From NCBI GenBank assembly GCA_025359005.1, contig JANYHP010000050.1:1-12948 (forward strand): DNA of 12,948 bases, given 5' to 3'. A model generated the notes under the pieces. That model was not told the DNA's origin. It saw nothing but the letters and a program-made list of their open reading frames with translations, and did not search any database. The number at the start of each line of letters is the position of its first letter. Within the stretch, counting starts at the first letter, position 1. Shown in pieces: positions 1 to 6,661 of the stretch. This stretch comes from Hyphomicrobiaceae bacterium. Lineage in GTDB: Bacteria > Pseudomonadota > Alphaproteobacteria > Rhizobiales > Hyphomicrobiaceae. Made by a program: the position numbers and the translations under genes.

Positions 1-28
1 TGTGCCAGCCGTGTGTCAGCCGTGTGCC
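1..28. repeat. 11-bp direct repeat, about 2.5 copies, cut by window edge
   Basis: Two copies of an 11-bp unit, TGTGCCAGCCG (1-11) and TGTGTCAGCCG (12-22), differ at one base and are followed by a partial third copy (23-28). The array may continue left of the window. No gene is recognised in 1-124; this is the DNA downstream of the minus-strand tRNA. Confidence 0.6.
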
Positions 29-57
29 AATCGATGCACCGTGTTTGCGATGCGTTC

Positions 58-84
58 CGTGCGCGTTCGCGCACGTTCCGGAAC
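58..84. repeat. Perfect inverted repeat plus abutting palindrome
   Basis: CGTGCGCG (58-65) and CGCGCACG (68-75) form an 8-bp perfect stem around two bases, and the 10-bp palindrome GTTCCGGAAC follows at 75-84. It lies 40-67 bp past the 3' end of the minus-strand tRNA and could fold in that transcript. No T-run follows on either strand, so it is listed as a repeat and not as an intrinsic terminator. Confidence 0.5.
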
Positions 85-124
85 GATGCAGGGTCGATTT
101 CCACGTCTAAGCGGTTGATTTTGT

Positions 125-201
<77 letters not shown>

Positions 202-212
202 CGCTGCGCGTT

Positions 213-241
213 GTGATAGCGCACTCCGGCGGCGGGGGCAA
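213..241 (-). promoter_or_regulatory. Candidate sigma-70-type promoter for tRNA-Arg
   Basis: On the minus strand, TTGCCC (236-241) is followed after exactly 17 bp by TATCAC (213-218). This hexamer ends 11 bp before the first tRNA base, a normal distance for a tRNA promoter. The hexamers are only moderately close to consensus; spacing and position are the main support. Confidence 0.45.
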
Positions 242-440
242 CGCTTGTGCACCTCAGCGCGTGTATGGACTGTCTGGGTCGCACCCGGAGATCCCTACTG
301 GCAGGGATCGCCTGGCGCGGCGGCGTGCGCCAGTCGCCGCCAAGGACCAGGGCGGCGGTCGGACGATGGGCAACTTTTTTGGGTGCTTGATGAACGGCAG
401 CATTCGGGTCTGATGTCACCGGTTCGGTGTATCGCCGGGT
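242..440. other. Gene-free stretch
   Basis: Together with the following repeat (441-543) and the oxidase leader (544-653) this forms about 450 bp without a convincing gene. Short open frames cross it, but none has a ribosome binding site or a recognisable protein. The leader at 544-653 has a lone TATAAC hexamer at 580-585 without a partner -35 at normal spacing, so no promoter is called for the oxidase gene. Confidence 0.6.
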
Positions 441-543
441 TAGAGCATTTTCCACCAGAGTGGACACCGGTTTGGTGCAGAAAATGGGTCAAACAAGGGG
501 CTACAGCGCTTTCTTCGATCGAAACCAAGTGGAAAGCGCTCTA
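441..543. repeat. Interspersed palindromic repeat of Hyphomicrobiales type
   Basis: A unit of about 103 bp is bounded by TAGAGC (441-446) and its inverse GCTCTA (538-543). Inside are two hairpin modules. The first has CATTTTC (446-452) pairing with GAAAATG (480-486), with CACCA (453-457) pairing with TGGTG (473-477) inside it. The second has the 9-bp perfect arms AGCGCTTTC (505-513) and GAAAGCGCT (532-540). Composite palindromes with AGAGCATTTTC, ACCGGTTT and GAAAGCGCT signatures recur between genes in Hyphomicrobiales genomes. Family membership comes from memory of that pattern; the inverted repeats are seen directly. It encodes no protein. Confidence 0.75.
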
Positions 544-653
544 GCGTCGCGCCGAAGGGCTTGCTTGTGGATTCTATCGTATAACTCTTGTCCGGGGTGG
601 CCTTCCGGGCCGGCGACGCACCCGCTGTACTCTGCTGAAAGGCCACGCACCGC

Positions 654-1796
654 ATGTCCAACATATTTGACGTCATCGTGGCCGGCGTCGGTGGCATGGG
701 CTCGGCATCCCTCTACACGTTGGCGCGCCGCGGCCAGCGGGTGCTGGGGCTCGAGCAGTTCGAGCTTGGCCATAATCGCGGCTCAAGCCATGGGGAAACG
801 CGCGTCATCCGCATGGCCTATTTCGAGGGCAGCCACTACGTGCCCCTCGTGCAACGCGCCTACACGCTGTGGGATGACTTGAGCGCGGCGGCCGGCCAAA
901 GCGTCATTGTCCGCACTGGGTCGCTGGAAATGGCAGAACCGGGCCATGATTTCGTCGAGCGGTCGGAGGGCTCGTGCATCGATCATGGGCTTGCCTATGA
1001 AGTGCTCGATGGGGCGGCCATCATGGGTCGCTTTCCAGCCTTCAGGGTGAGGCCCGAGACGCGGGCCATCTTCCAGCCGGATGGTGGCTACGTTCTGAGC
1101 GAGGACGCGATCGGCGCCCACGCGCGACTTGCCGTCAGTCACGGCGCAAGGCTGCACACCGGCGAGCGCATGCTCGATTTCAAGACGACGAGCGATGGCG
1201 GCGTCGTGGTGCGCACCGATCGCGGGCGCTACAGCGCGGCGCATTTGGTGTTGACGACCGGCCCGTGGATGTCGCGGTTCGTGCCTGGACTTGTCGAGTC
1301 ACTGGCCACTTACAAGCAGGCGGTTGCGTGGTTCAGGCCGCAAGTGCCAGCAATCTCTGCGCCTGGAGCCATGCCGGTCTTCATCCACTTCAGCGACCGG
1401 GGCGAATTCTACGGCTTTCCCCAGCATGGCGCTCGCGGCATCAAAGTGGGCGGCCCGCATTTCGCACGCGTCGCCATCGACCCCGATGAGCCGGGTCGCG
1501 AACCGACGGCGGAACAGGTCGCCGAATTATGTGGTTTCGTCGCGCGCCATATCCCCAGCGCCGCGGGGACGCCCAGCGCTGTGAGCGGTTGCATCTATAC
1601 CCGCACACTGGACGAGCACTTCGTCATCGATCGGCTGCCGGATGCGCCCCAGGTGCTGGTCGTCTCGCCCTGCTCGGGGCACGGCTACAAGTTTGCGCCA
1701 GCCATCGGCGAGATTGTCGGCGATCTCGTCATGACGGGGGGGACGACCGCGAATATACAACCCTTCGCCCTCGCCCGTTTCGCAGCCGTCGGCTGA
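654..1796 (+). CDS. solA: FAD-dependent amine oxidase, N-methyl-L-tryptophan/monomeric sarcosine oxidase family
   Basis: Cytoplasmic flavoenzyme predicted to oxidise the N-methyl group or ring amine of a small amino acid, releasing H2O2. The 380 aa length suits monomeric sarcosine oxidase and MTOX (about 370-390). The dinucleotide-binding motif is at residues 8-16 (VAGVGGMGS), followed by the family signature at 43-53 (GSSHGETRVIR). Lys264 (GIKVGG) aligns with the oxygen-activating lysine. Cys313 in CIYT aligns with the cysteine that binds FAD covalently, and the C-terminal SGHGYKFAP block is at 341-349. The start ATG has AAAGG 11 bp upstream. The YdcF-type gene follows after 24 bp, suggesting co-transcription. 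The family also contains pipecolate and other secondary-amine oxidases, so the substrate and the symbol are provisional. Confidence 0.9.
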   Translation: MSNIFDVIVAGVGGMGSASLYTLARRGQRVLGLEQFELGHNRGSSHGETRVIRMAYFEGSHYVPLVQRAYTLWDDLSAAAGQSVIVRTGSLEMAEPGHDFVERSEGSCIDHGLAYEVLDGAAIMGRFPAFRVRPETRAIFQPDGGYVLSEDAIGAHARLAVSHGARLHTGERMLDFKTTSDGGVVVRTDRGRYSAAHLVLTTGPWMSRFVPGLVESLATYKQAVAWFRPQVPAISAPGAMPVFIHFSDRGEFYGFPQHGARGIKVGGPHFARVAIDPDEPGREPTAEQVAELCGFVARHIPSAAGTPSAVSGCIYTRTLDEHFVIDRLPDAPQVLVVSPCSGHGYKFAPAIGEIVGDLVMTGGTTANIQPFALARFAAVG

Positions 1797-1820
1797 CCAA
1801 ACCAGGAGACGCCGCCGACG

Positions 1821-2615
1821 ATGTTCGCTGTATTTTCAAAGGTCGCATGGCTCCTCCTGCAGCCGTCGGCGCTGATCGCCATGGCCCTGGTGTGGGGACT
1901 GTGGCGGCTTCGGCGGGGGCAGGTCATCGCGGCGCGGCGATGGCTTACCGGCGGTGTCGTGGCACTGCTGGTGGCCGGGTTCTCGCCCTTGGGGGACCTG
2001 CTGGTGATGGGACTGGAGGACCGGTTTCCGCGCCCGGAGCTTGCCGGCACGCGCGTCGATGGCATCATCGTCATCGGCGGCGCGGAGGTGGCCTCGGTCG
2101 CGGCGGCGCGTGGGGTCATCGCCGTCAATGATGCGGCAGAACGCTACATCGAGGCGGCGGTGCTGGCGCGGCAATACCCAACTGCCCGCATTGTGTTTGC
2201 GGGCGGCGGCGAAGTGTTCAGCGGTGCTGGCGAAAGCGAGGCGCAATCGGCGTCGCGCATTCTGCAGGGGCTCGGCGTCGAGCACGCACGCCTGACGCTC
2301 GAGGACCGATCGAAGACGACATGGGAAAATGCGGTGTTTGCAGCGCCCATGATCGCGCAGAAGCCGGGCGAGCGCTGGCTGCTGATCACCTCGGCGTGGC
2401 AGATGCCGCGGGCCATCGGCGCCTTCCGCAAGGCGGGCCTCAACGTCGAGGCTTTTCCAGTCGACTACCGGACGACGGGGAAAACGCCGCTGCGCCATTG
2501 GCACGCCACGCTTTCGGAGGGCCTCCGGCGCTTCGATACGGTGGTGCGCGAGTATCCAGGGCTGTTGGTCTATTGGCTATCGGGCCGCTCGTCGGCGCTG
2601 TTTCCGGCGCCTTGA
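1821..2615 (+). CDS. YdcF/ElyC-type (DUF218) membrane protein
   Basis: 264 aa. Two hydrophobic segments, about residues 7-25 and 43-60, are followed by a Rossmann-like DUF218 domain from about residue 78 to 245. Family blocks are visible: GIIVIGGAE (81-89), RYIEAAVLARQYP (108-120), IVFAGGG (124-130), GESEAQSA (137-144), EDRSKTTWENA (161-171) and LLITSAWQMPRA (187-198). DUF218 proteins such as ElyC and SanA act in envelope or peptidoglycan-precursor homeostasis, but the molecular reaction is not settled. An AGGAG sits at 1804-1808, 12 bp before the ATG. The gene follows the oxidase closely and is probably in its operon, although the functions are not obviously linked. Its 3' end lies within an inverted repeat shared with the convergent lipoprotein gene. 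Confidence 0.88.
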   Translation: MFAVFSKVAWLLLQPSALIAMALVWGLWRLRRGQVIAARRWLTGGVVALLVAGFSPLGDLLVMGLEDRFPRPELAGTRVDGIIVIGGAEVASVAAARGVIAVNDAAERYIEAAVLARQYPTARIVFAGGGEVFSGAGESEAQSASRILQGLGVEHARLTLEDRSKTTWENAVFAAPMIAQKPGERWLLITSAWQMPRAIGAFRKAGLNVEAFPVDYRTTGKTPLRHWHATLSEGLRRFDTVVREYPGLLVYWLSGRSSALFPAP

Positions 2616-2648
2616 TTGGGTGTCTTGATTGCCCGTGTCAGGCGCCGG
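2604..2648. terminator. Inverted repeat spanning two convergent stop codons; candidate bidirectional terminator
   Basis: CCGGCGCCT (2604-2612) and AGGCGCCGG (2640-2648) are a perfect 9-bp inverted repeat. The 27-base loop contains the direct repeat CTTGATTG (2611-2618 and 2624-2631). The arms cover the last codons of the YdcF-type gene and of the lipoprotein gene. No T-run follows, so any termination role is inferred from position. Confidence 0.4.
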
Positions 2649-3048
2649 AGATGTCTACCGTCGTGCACTTCTTTTCGGTGAGCAAGTCGTTATAGGCGAT
2701 AAGACGCGCGCGCGCCTGCTTGACCTCATCGTCGACGTTGAGATTGGCGCCCTTGCCGACGAAGGGCTTGGCGGCCGCCTGCATGCCGGTGGAGAGCGAA
2801 CTGGGGCGCGGCCGGTTGGGACTGTCTTTGAGCCGCGACAGGATAACCTGCATTGAGCCCGTCAGTTTGCCGCAACTCAGGGCGCGTTCGTCCTCGCTGA
2901 CGACATAGCGGCCCGTCGCCGATACGGCGCCGCCGTTGAAGGGCTGCAACGCGGGCGCGGTCTTCTGGCCGCTTTCCGGCGTATAGCCGATCTGGGCAGC
3001 GGCGCAGCCGGACAAAGCGAGCAGAAGGGCTAGCACGGCAGGGCGCAT
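2638..3048 (-). CDS. Small predicted lipoprotein of unknown function
   Basis: 136 aa starting MRPAVLALLLALSGC: one basic residue, a hydrophobic core and the lipobox LSGC with Cys15 as the predicted lipidation site. The mature part (about 122 aa) is soluble-looking and would be anchored in an envelope membrane facing the periplasm. It has two further cysteines, Cys59 and Cys128, that could form a disulfide. Between them lie a basic proline-rich stretch (about 72-85) and a charged helix-like segment (about 104-128). The start was chosen because the signal peptide begins at this Met; an upstream in-frame start would bury it behind 25 polar residues. The ribosome site is weak. I do not recognise the family. 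It is transcribed away from the dehalogenase gene and converges on the YdcF-type gene. Confidence 0.8.
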   Translation of the reverse strand: MRPAVLALLLALSGCAAAQIGYTPESGQKTAPALQPFNGGAVSATGRYVVSEDERALSCGKLTGSMQVILSRLKDSPNRPRPSSLSTGMQAAAKPFVGKGANLNVDDEVKQARARLIAYNDLLTEKKCTTVDISGA

Positions 3049-3092
3049 GGTTGGTCCATAGCTCACATGACGAAAAAGGGGTGCACGGTCAT

Positions 3093-3112
3093 CGTGGCGC
3101 CAGCGTGGCGCC
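3093..3112. repeat. 9-bp direct repeat in divergent control region
   Basis: CGTGGCGCC occurs at 3093-3101 and 3104-3112, 11 bp apart, so both copies would face the same side of the helix. The pair is 45-64 bp upstream of the lipoprotein start and about 100 bp upstream of the dehalogenase. A regulator site is possible; GGCGCC is common in this GC-rich DNA. Confidence 0.3.
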
Positions 3113-3180
3113 GCACCACACAATTTTAGACGATTCCCGGGGCCGTCGTGAGGGGTGACGGACGGAATACTGGTGATAGA

Positions 3181-3190
3181 CTGACGTCAG
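3181..3190. promoter_or_regulatory. 10-bp perfect palindrome before the dehalogenase gene
   Basis: CTGACGTCAG lies 17 bp before the ATG of the dehalogenase-like gene and just upstream of its ribosome binding site. It could be an operator or a chance palindrome. Confidence 0.25.
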
Positions 3191-3207
3191 CAATCCCGGA
3201 GAGCCTT

Positions 3208-3927
3208 ATGAGTGACCACCCAATGCCTGAAGCGCTGTTGTTCGATGTGTTCGGCACGGTCGTCGACTGGCGGTCAAGCCTGATTGCCGAGTTCGAGACT
3301 TTTGCCGGTGCTAGGGGCCTGCAGGCCGACTGGGCGGCGCTGGTCGACCAATGGCGCGCGCTCTATCAGCCGTCGATGGAAGCGGTTCGCAGCGGCAAGC
3401 GGCCCTGGGCGATCCTCGACGTGCTGCATCGGGAGAGCCTGGATACGCTCCTTGCCCAGCACGGGCTGTCCGCGTTGGGGGAGGCCGATCGCGTGCACCT
3501 CACCACGGCTTGGCACCGGCTCAAGCCCTGGCCGGACGTGGTGGCCGGGCTGACGCGGCTGAAGAGCAGGTTCATCATCGGCACCCTGTCGAACGGCAAC
3601 GTCGGGCTGCTGACCCGTATGGCGAAAAACGCCGGTCTGCCGTGGGATGTGGTGCTGGGTGCAGAGACCGCGCGCGCTTACAAGCCGATGCCGGAGGCCT
3701 ATCGCGCGGGTGCGCGGCTGCTCAACTTGCCCCCGCCGCGGGTGATGCTGGTGGCGGCCCACAACGGCGATCTCGCAGCAGCCGCCAGTGAAGGTTTCAT
3801 GACGGCCTTTATCGCACGGCCGACAGAATACGGGCCGGCGCAAGCGCGGGACCTCAAAGCCGAGGGAGCGTGGAGCTTCGTCGCCAGCGACTTCTGCGCG
3901 CTGGCAGATCAGCTCGGGTGCCGCTGA
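3208..3927 (+). CDS. Haloacid dehalogenase type II-like HAD hydrolase
   Basis: 239 aa, close to the usual length of about 220-240. Motif I is LLFDVFGTVVDW with nucleophile Asp13 and Thr17. Arg50 (QWRALY) matches the substrate-carboxylate arginine of L-2-haloacid dehalogenases. Motif II is TLSNGN with Ser128. Motif III is YKPMPEAY with Lys159. Motif IV is VAAHNGDLAAA with Asp188. In characterised L-2-haloacid dehalogenases motif IV reads V-S-S-N-x-x-D; here it is V-A-A-H-N-G-D, so a serine and an asparagine are replaced. Many proteins annotated as type II dehalogenases share the VAAH form, and their substrates are mostly unknown. The start ATG has GGAGAG 4 bp upstream; an in-frame codon at 3148 lacks a ribosome site. 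The gene ends 205 bp before ntrY. Confidence 0.88.
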   Translation: MSDHPMPEALLFDVFGTVVDWRSSLIAEFETFAGARGLQADWAALVDQWRALYQPSMEAVRSGKRPWAILDVLHRESLDTLLAQHGLSALGEADRVHLTTAWHRLKPWPDVVAGLTRLKSRFIIGTLSNGNVGLLTRMAKNAGLPWDVVLGAETARAYKPMPEAYRAGARLLNLPPPRVMLVAAHNGDLAAAASEGFMTAFIARPTEYGPAQARDLKAEGAWSFVASDFCALADQLGCR

Positions 3928-4020
3928 TCTGGCCTTGAAGGCGCAACCGCACGGGAAGTGACCGCTGGGGAAAACCGCGTCCGTTGTGCACATGACCCTT
4001 TGCATTTGTCGCAGGAATGC

Positions 4021-4096
4021 CACACTTGGGTGTGATAGCGGTGCCTGTCGCGTGCAAAAATGCAACTCTATCAGGTGTTGCGGCCCTCTGAGAGGG
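4021..4096 (+). promoter_or_regulatory. Cluster of inverted repeats in the ntrY leader
   Basis: Three small inverted repeats lie in the 205-bp gap before ntrY: CACAC-TTGG-GTGTG (4021-4034), GCAAC (4062-4066) with GTTGC (4077-4081), and CCCTCT-G-AGAGGG (4084-4096). They could be operators or leader-RNA structure for the ntrYX transcript. No convincing promoter hexamers were found near them. Confidence 0.35.
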
Positions 4097-4132
4097 TGAT
4101 TCAGGCGCGACCAGCACGGCGCTCCCTGGGGA

Positions 4133-6568
4133 GTGTCGCGCACAACGTCACACGCGGAGCGGGTTATCGAGCGGATGCAGGCCAACTTGCCGCCAGCCAC
4201 CGAACCTTCCGACGCCGCAGGGTCGCAAAGCGCCGACCTTGGCGATCTCACACCGATTCATGCCTCCGACATGACGTCGAAGGGCCGGCGCGCCGACGAT
4301 CCGGTGAGCTTTCTGCCCGGGTCGGACGATCGTTCGTTCCAGCTCGGCCTCAGTATCGTGATTGCTTCGCTGGTGTCGGCGCTGGCTACCTATCTGATCG
4401 TCATGGGCATGACGCCCATCGTGCCGCGTGGGCCGGTCGTCGTTACAGTGCTGCTCATAAATCTGGCGCTCGTGGCCGCGATGATCGCGATCATCTGGGT
4501 GCAGGTTCGCGGGCTTTGGCAGGGTTGGAAGGACAAGGCAGCCGGTAGTCGGCTGCACGCGCGCATTGTTGCCCTGTTCGGGGTGATCGCCATGCTTCCA
4601 GCGATTGTGCTGGCGGTGTCGGCGACAAACACCTTCTCGCGGTCGATCGACAATGTTTTCAATCGGCAGATCCGCACCATCGTCCTGACCAGCGTCGACG
4701 TGGCCCGTTCGTACCTGGAAGAGCATGGGCAATTGATCCGTACCGATGCCTCCAGCATGGCCAAGGACCTTGGCGACGCGGCGCCGGCACTGGCCAAACA
4801 GCCCAAGAAGTTCCGCGAGCTTCTGCTCAGCCAGGCGGGCTTGCGCGATCTGCCAGTGGCCTACGTGATCGACATCGACCGGCAGGTCCTGTTTGCCGCC
4901 GTCGAGAACGAGAAGATTCCCTATGAGCCGCCGCCGCTCGATATGGTTCAGGCCGCAGTGCTCGGGCAAATCCCCCTGATCCTCCCAGGCGACGGTAAGT
5001 TTCGTGTGGCGGCACTGATCAAGCTGCAGAACCCCGTAAACAGCTTCCTCTATGTGGCGCGCGGGGTCTCGCCATCAGTCATGCGGCACATGACGCGCGC
5101 CGAGGAGAGCGTTGCCGAATATGCCAAGTTGCGGGCCGACAGCGGCAAGCTGAAGTTCATCCACGGCGTGCTGTATTTCATGACGGCGCTGACAGCGCTG
5201 GCGAGTGCCATCTGGGTGGGGCTGCGGTTCGCGTCGAGCCTCGTCAGTCCGATCCGCCGCCTCATCTCCGCGGCTCAGACCGTTGCACGCGGCGATCTGT
5301 CGGTCGAATTGCCGATTTATCGGGGCGAGGGCGATCTCAGGCGTTTGTCGCAGAACTTCAACCACATGACGCGGCAACTCGAACATCAGCGGACGGAACT
5401 GGTCACCGCCAATTCCCAGCTCACCGAACGGCGCCGCTTCACGGAGGCCGTGCTGGCCGGGGTCTCGGCGGGTGTGCTCGGGCTCGATGCTGACGGCCGC
5501 ATCACACTCGCGAATCGTTCGGCCGAGACGCTGCTGGATCGCAGTCAGGGCGACCTCGTTGGGCGCCTGGTGGGCGAAGCGGTGCCCGCGTTTGCGCAAC
5601 TGCTCGACGGTGTCGACGATCCGTCGCGCAAAAAGCCGCAGAGCGAAATCGGCGTCGAGGTCAAAGGTGCGGAGCGGACGTTTGCAGTTCGCATCACGCG
5701 CGAGCGCCAGGGCGAGGAAGACTACGGCACCGTTATCACGTTCGACGACGTGACAGACCTCGTCAGCGCCCAGCGGACCAGCGCCTGGGCCGACATCGCC
5801 CAGCGTATCGCCCACGAGATCAAGAACCCGCTCACTCCCATACAACTATCGGCCGAGCGCATTCGCCGCAAATACGGCCCGGTGATCAAGGAGGATCGAG
5901 AGATCTTCGACAAGTGCACCGAAACCATCATCCGGCAGGTCGGCGACGTGGCCCGCATGGTCGATGAATTCTCGTCGTTTGCACGCATGCCCAAGGCCGA
6001 GATGGCGTTGGTCGATCTCCGCGAGGCGATCAAGGACCCGGTCGTGCTGTTCCAGTTGGGCTCGACCGGGGTGGCCCTCAGGACCAGCTTGCCGGATGCT
6101 CCTTTGATGCTGAACGCGGATCGCCGCCTGATCGGTCAGGCGATGACCAACCTCATCAAGAATGCCTGCGAGAGCGTGCTGGCGGTCGCGGATAGCAAGG
6201 ACAAACCGGAGGACTTCAAAGGCTTCGTCGAGGTCAACGTCCGGCGCGAGGGCGAAAGCGCTATAATCGAGGTCATCGACAATGGACTTGGTCTGCCCAA
6301 ACAAGGCCGCGCTCGTCTGCTCGAACCGTATGTGACGACAAAGGGCGCAAAAGGGACCGGCCTCGGCTTGGCGATCGTGTTGAAAATTCTCGAAAGCCAC
6401 CACGGATCGTTGGCCCTGGAGGACGCGCCGACTGCCCCCGGCCGCAGCCGCGGAGCGATGATGCGGATCACACTGCCCTTGCCGCGCGAGGCCGTGGCCC
6501 CCCGCAGCATTCCCGAAGCCCCGCGTGCGGAGGCGCCGCGGCAGCTGGCGGTGAACGCGAACCCCTGA
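4133..6568 (+). CDS. ntrY: NtrY, membrane sensor histidine kinase of the NtrY-NtrX system
   Basis: 811 aa inner-membrane kinase that phosphorylates NtrX; NtrY/NtrX proteins act in nitrogen, nitrate and redox or envelope responses in alphaproteobacteria. A polar N-terminal stretch of about 66 residues precedes transmembrane segments at about 70-92, 101-125 and 146-166. A periplasmic sensor region (about 167-343) and a fourth segment (344-364) follow. Then come HAMP (about 365-417), PAS (about 432-540), the dimerisation/phosphoacceptor box HEIKNPLTP with His561, and the ATPase domain with N box NLIKNA (673-678), DNGLG (716-720) and GTGLGL (741-746). The tail is alanine/proline-rich. The start is uncertain: GTG at 4133 has a GGGGAG directly against it, while ATG at 4175 follows a GGAGCGG and would give 797 aa. 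The frame is closed by a TGA at 4097-4099. ntrX follows after 93 bp. Confidence 0.95.
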   Translation: MSRTTSHAERVIERMQANLPPATEPSDAAGSQSADLGDLTPIHASDMTSKGRRADDPVSFLPGSDDRSFQLGLSIVIASLVSALATYLIVMGMTPIVPRGPVVVTVLLINLALVAAMIAIIWVQVRGLWQGWKDKAAGSRLHARIVALFGVIAMLPAIVLAVSATNTFSRSIDNVFNRQIRTIVLTSVDVARSYLEEHGQLIRTDASSMAKDLGDAAPALAKQPKKFRELLLSQAGLRDLPVAYVIDIDRQVLFAAVENEKIPYEPPPLDMVQAAVLGQIPLILPGDGKFRVAALIKLQNPVNSFLYVARGVSPSVMRHMTRAEESVAEYAKLRADSGKLKFIHGVLYFMTALTALASAIWVGLRFASSLVSPIRRLISAAQTVARGDLSVELPIYRGEGDLRRLSQNFNHMTRQLEHQRTELVTANSQLTERRRFTEAVLAGVSAGVLGLDADGRITLANRSAETLLDRSQGDLVGRLVGEAVPAFAQLLDGVDDPSRKKPQSEIGVEVKGAERTFAVRITRERQGEEDYGTVITFDDVTDLVSAQRTSAWADIAQRIAHEIKNPLTPIQLSAERIRRKYGPVIKEDREIFDKCTETIIRQVGDVARMVDEFSSFARMPKAEMALVDLREAIKDPVVLFQLGSTGVALRTSLPDAPLMLNADRRLIGQAMTNLIKNACESVLAVADSKDKPEDFKGFVEVNVRREGESAIIEVIDNGLGLPKQGRARLLEPYVTTKGAKGTGLGLAIVLKILESHHGSLALEDAPTAPGRSRGAMMRITLPLPREAVAPRSIPEAPRAEAPRQLAVNANP

Positions 6569-6622
6569 CCCGCCGCCGACCCCGCTCAGTGACACACCAC
6601 ACCGCAGTCCCATCCAAGCGCC

Positions 6623-6637
6623 AAGAAGAACAACAAC
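6623..6637 (+). promoter_or_regulatory. A-rich (ARN)5 tract before the ntrX ribosome site
   Basis: AAGAAGAACAACAAC is five consecutive A-purine-N triplets in the ntrY-ntrX spacer, 11 bp before the AGAGGA ribosome binding site (6649-6654). A-R-N repeats are the RNA pattern bound by the distal face of Gram-negative Hfq. It may instead be only an unstructured translation enhancer. Confidence 0.35.
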
Positions 6638-6661
6638 ACGGCCAGCACAGAGGAACCTCAG

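Noticed and set aside
3274..4251. A 325-codon minus-strand frame over the dehalogenase gene and the ntrY leader
   Set aside because: It is the reverse complement of a well-supported HAD protein, with no recognisable motif and no ribosome site.
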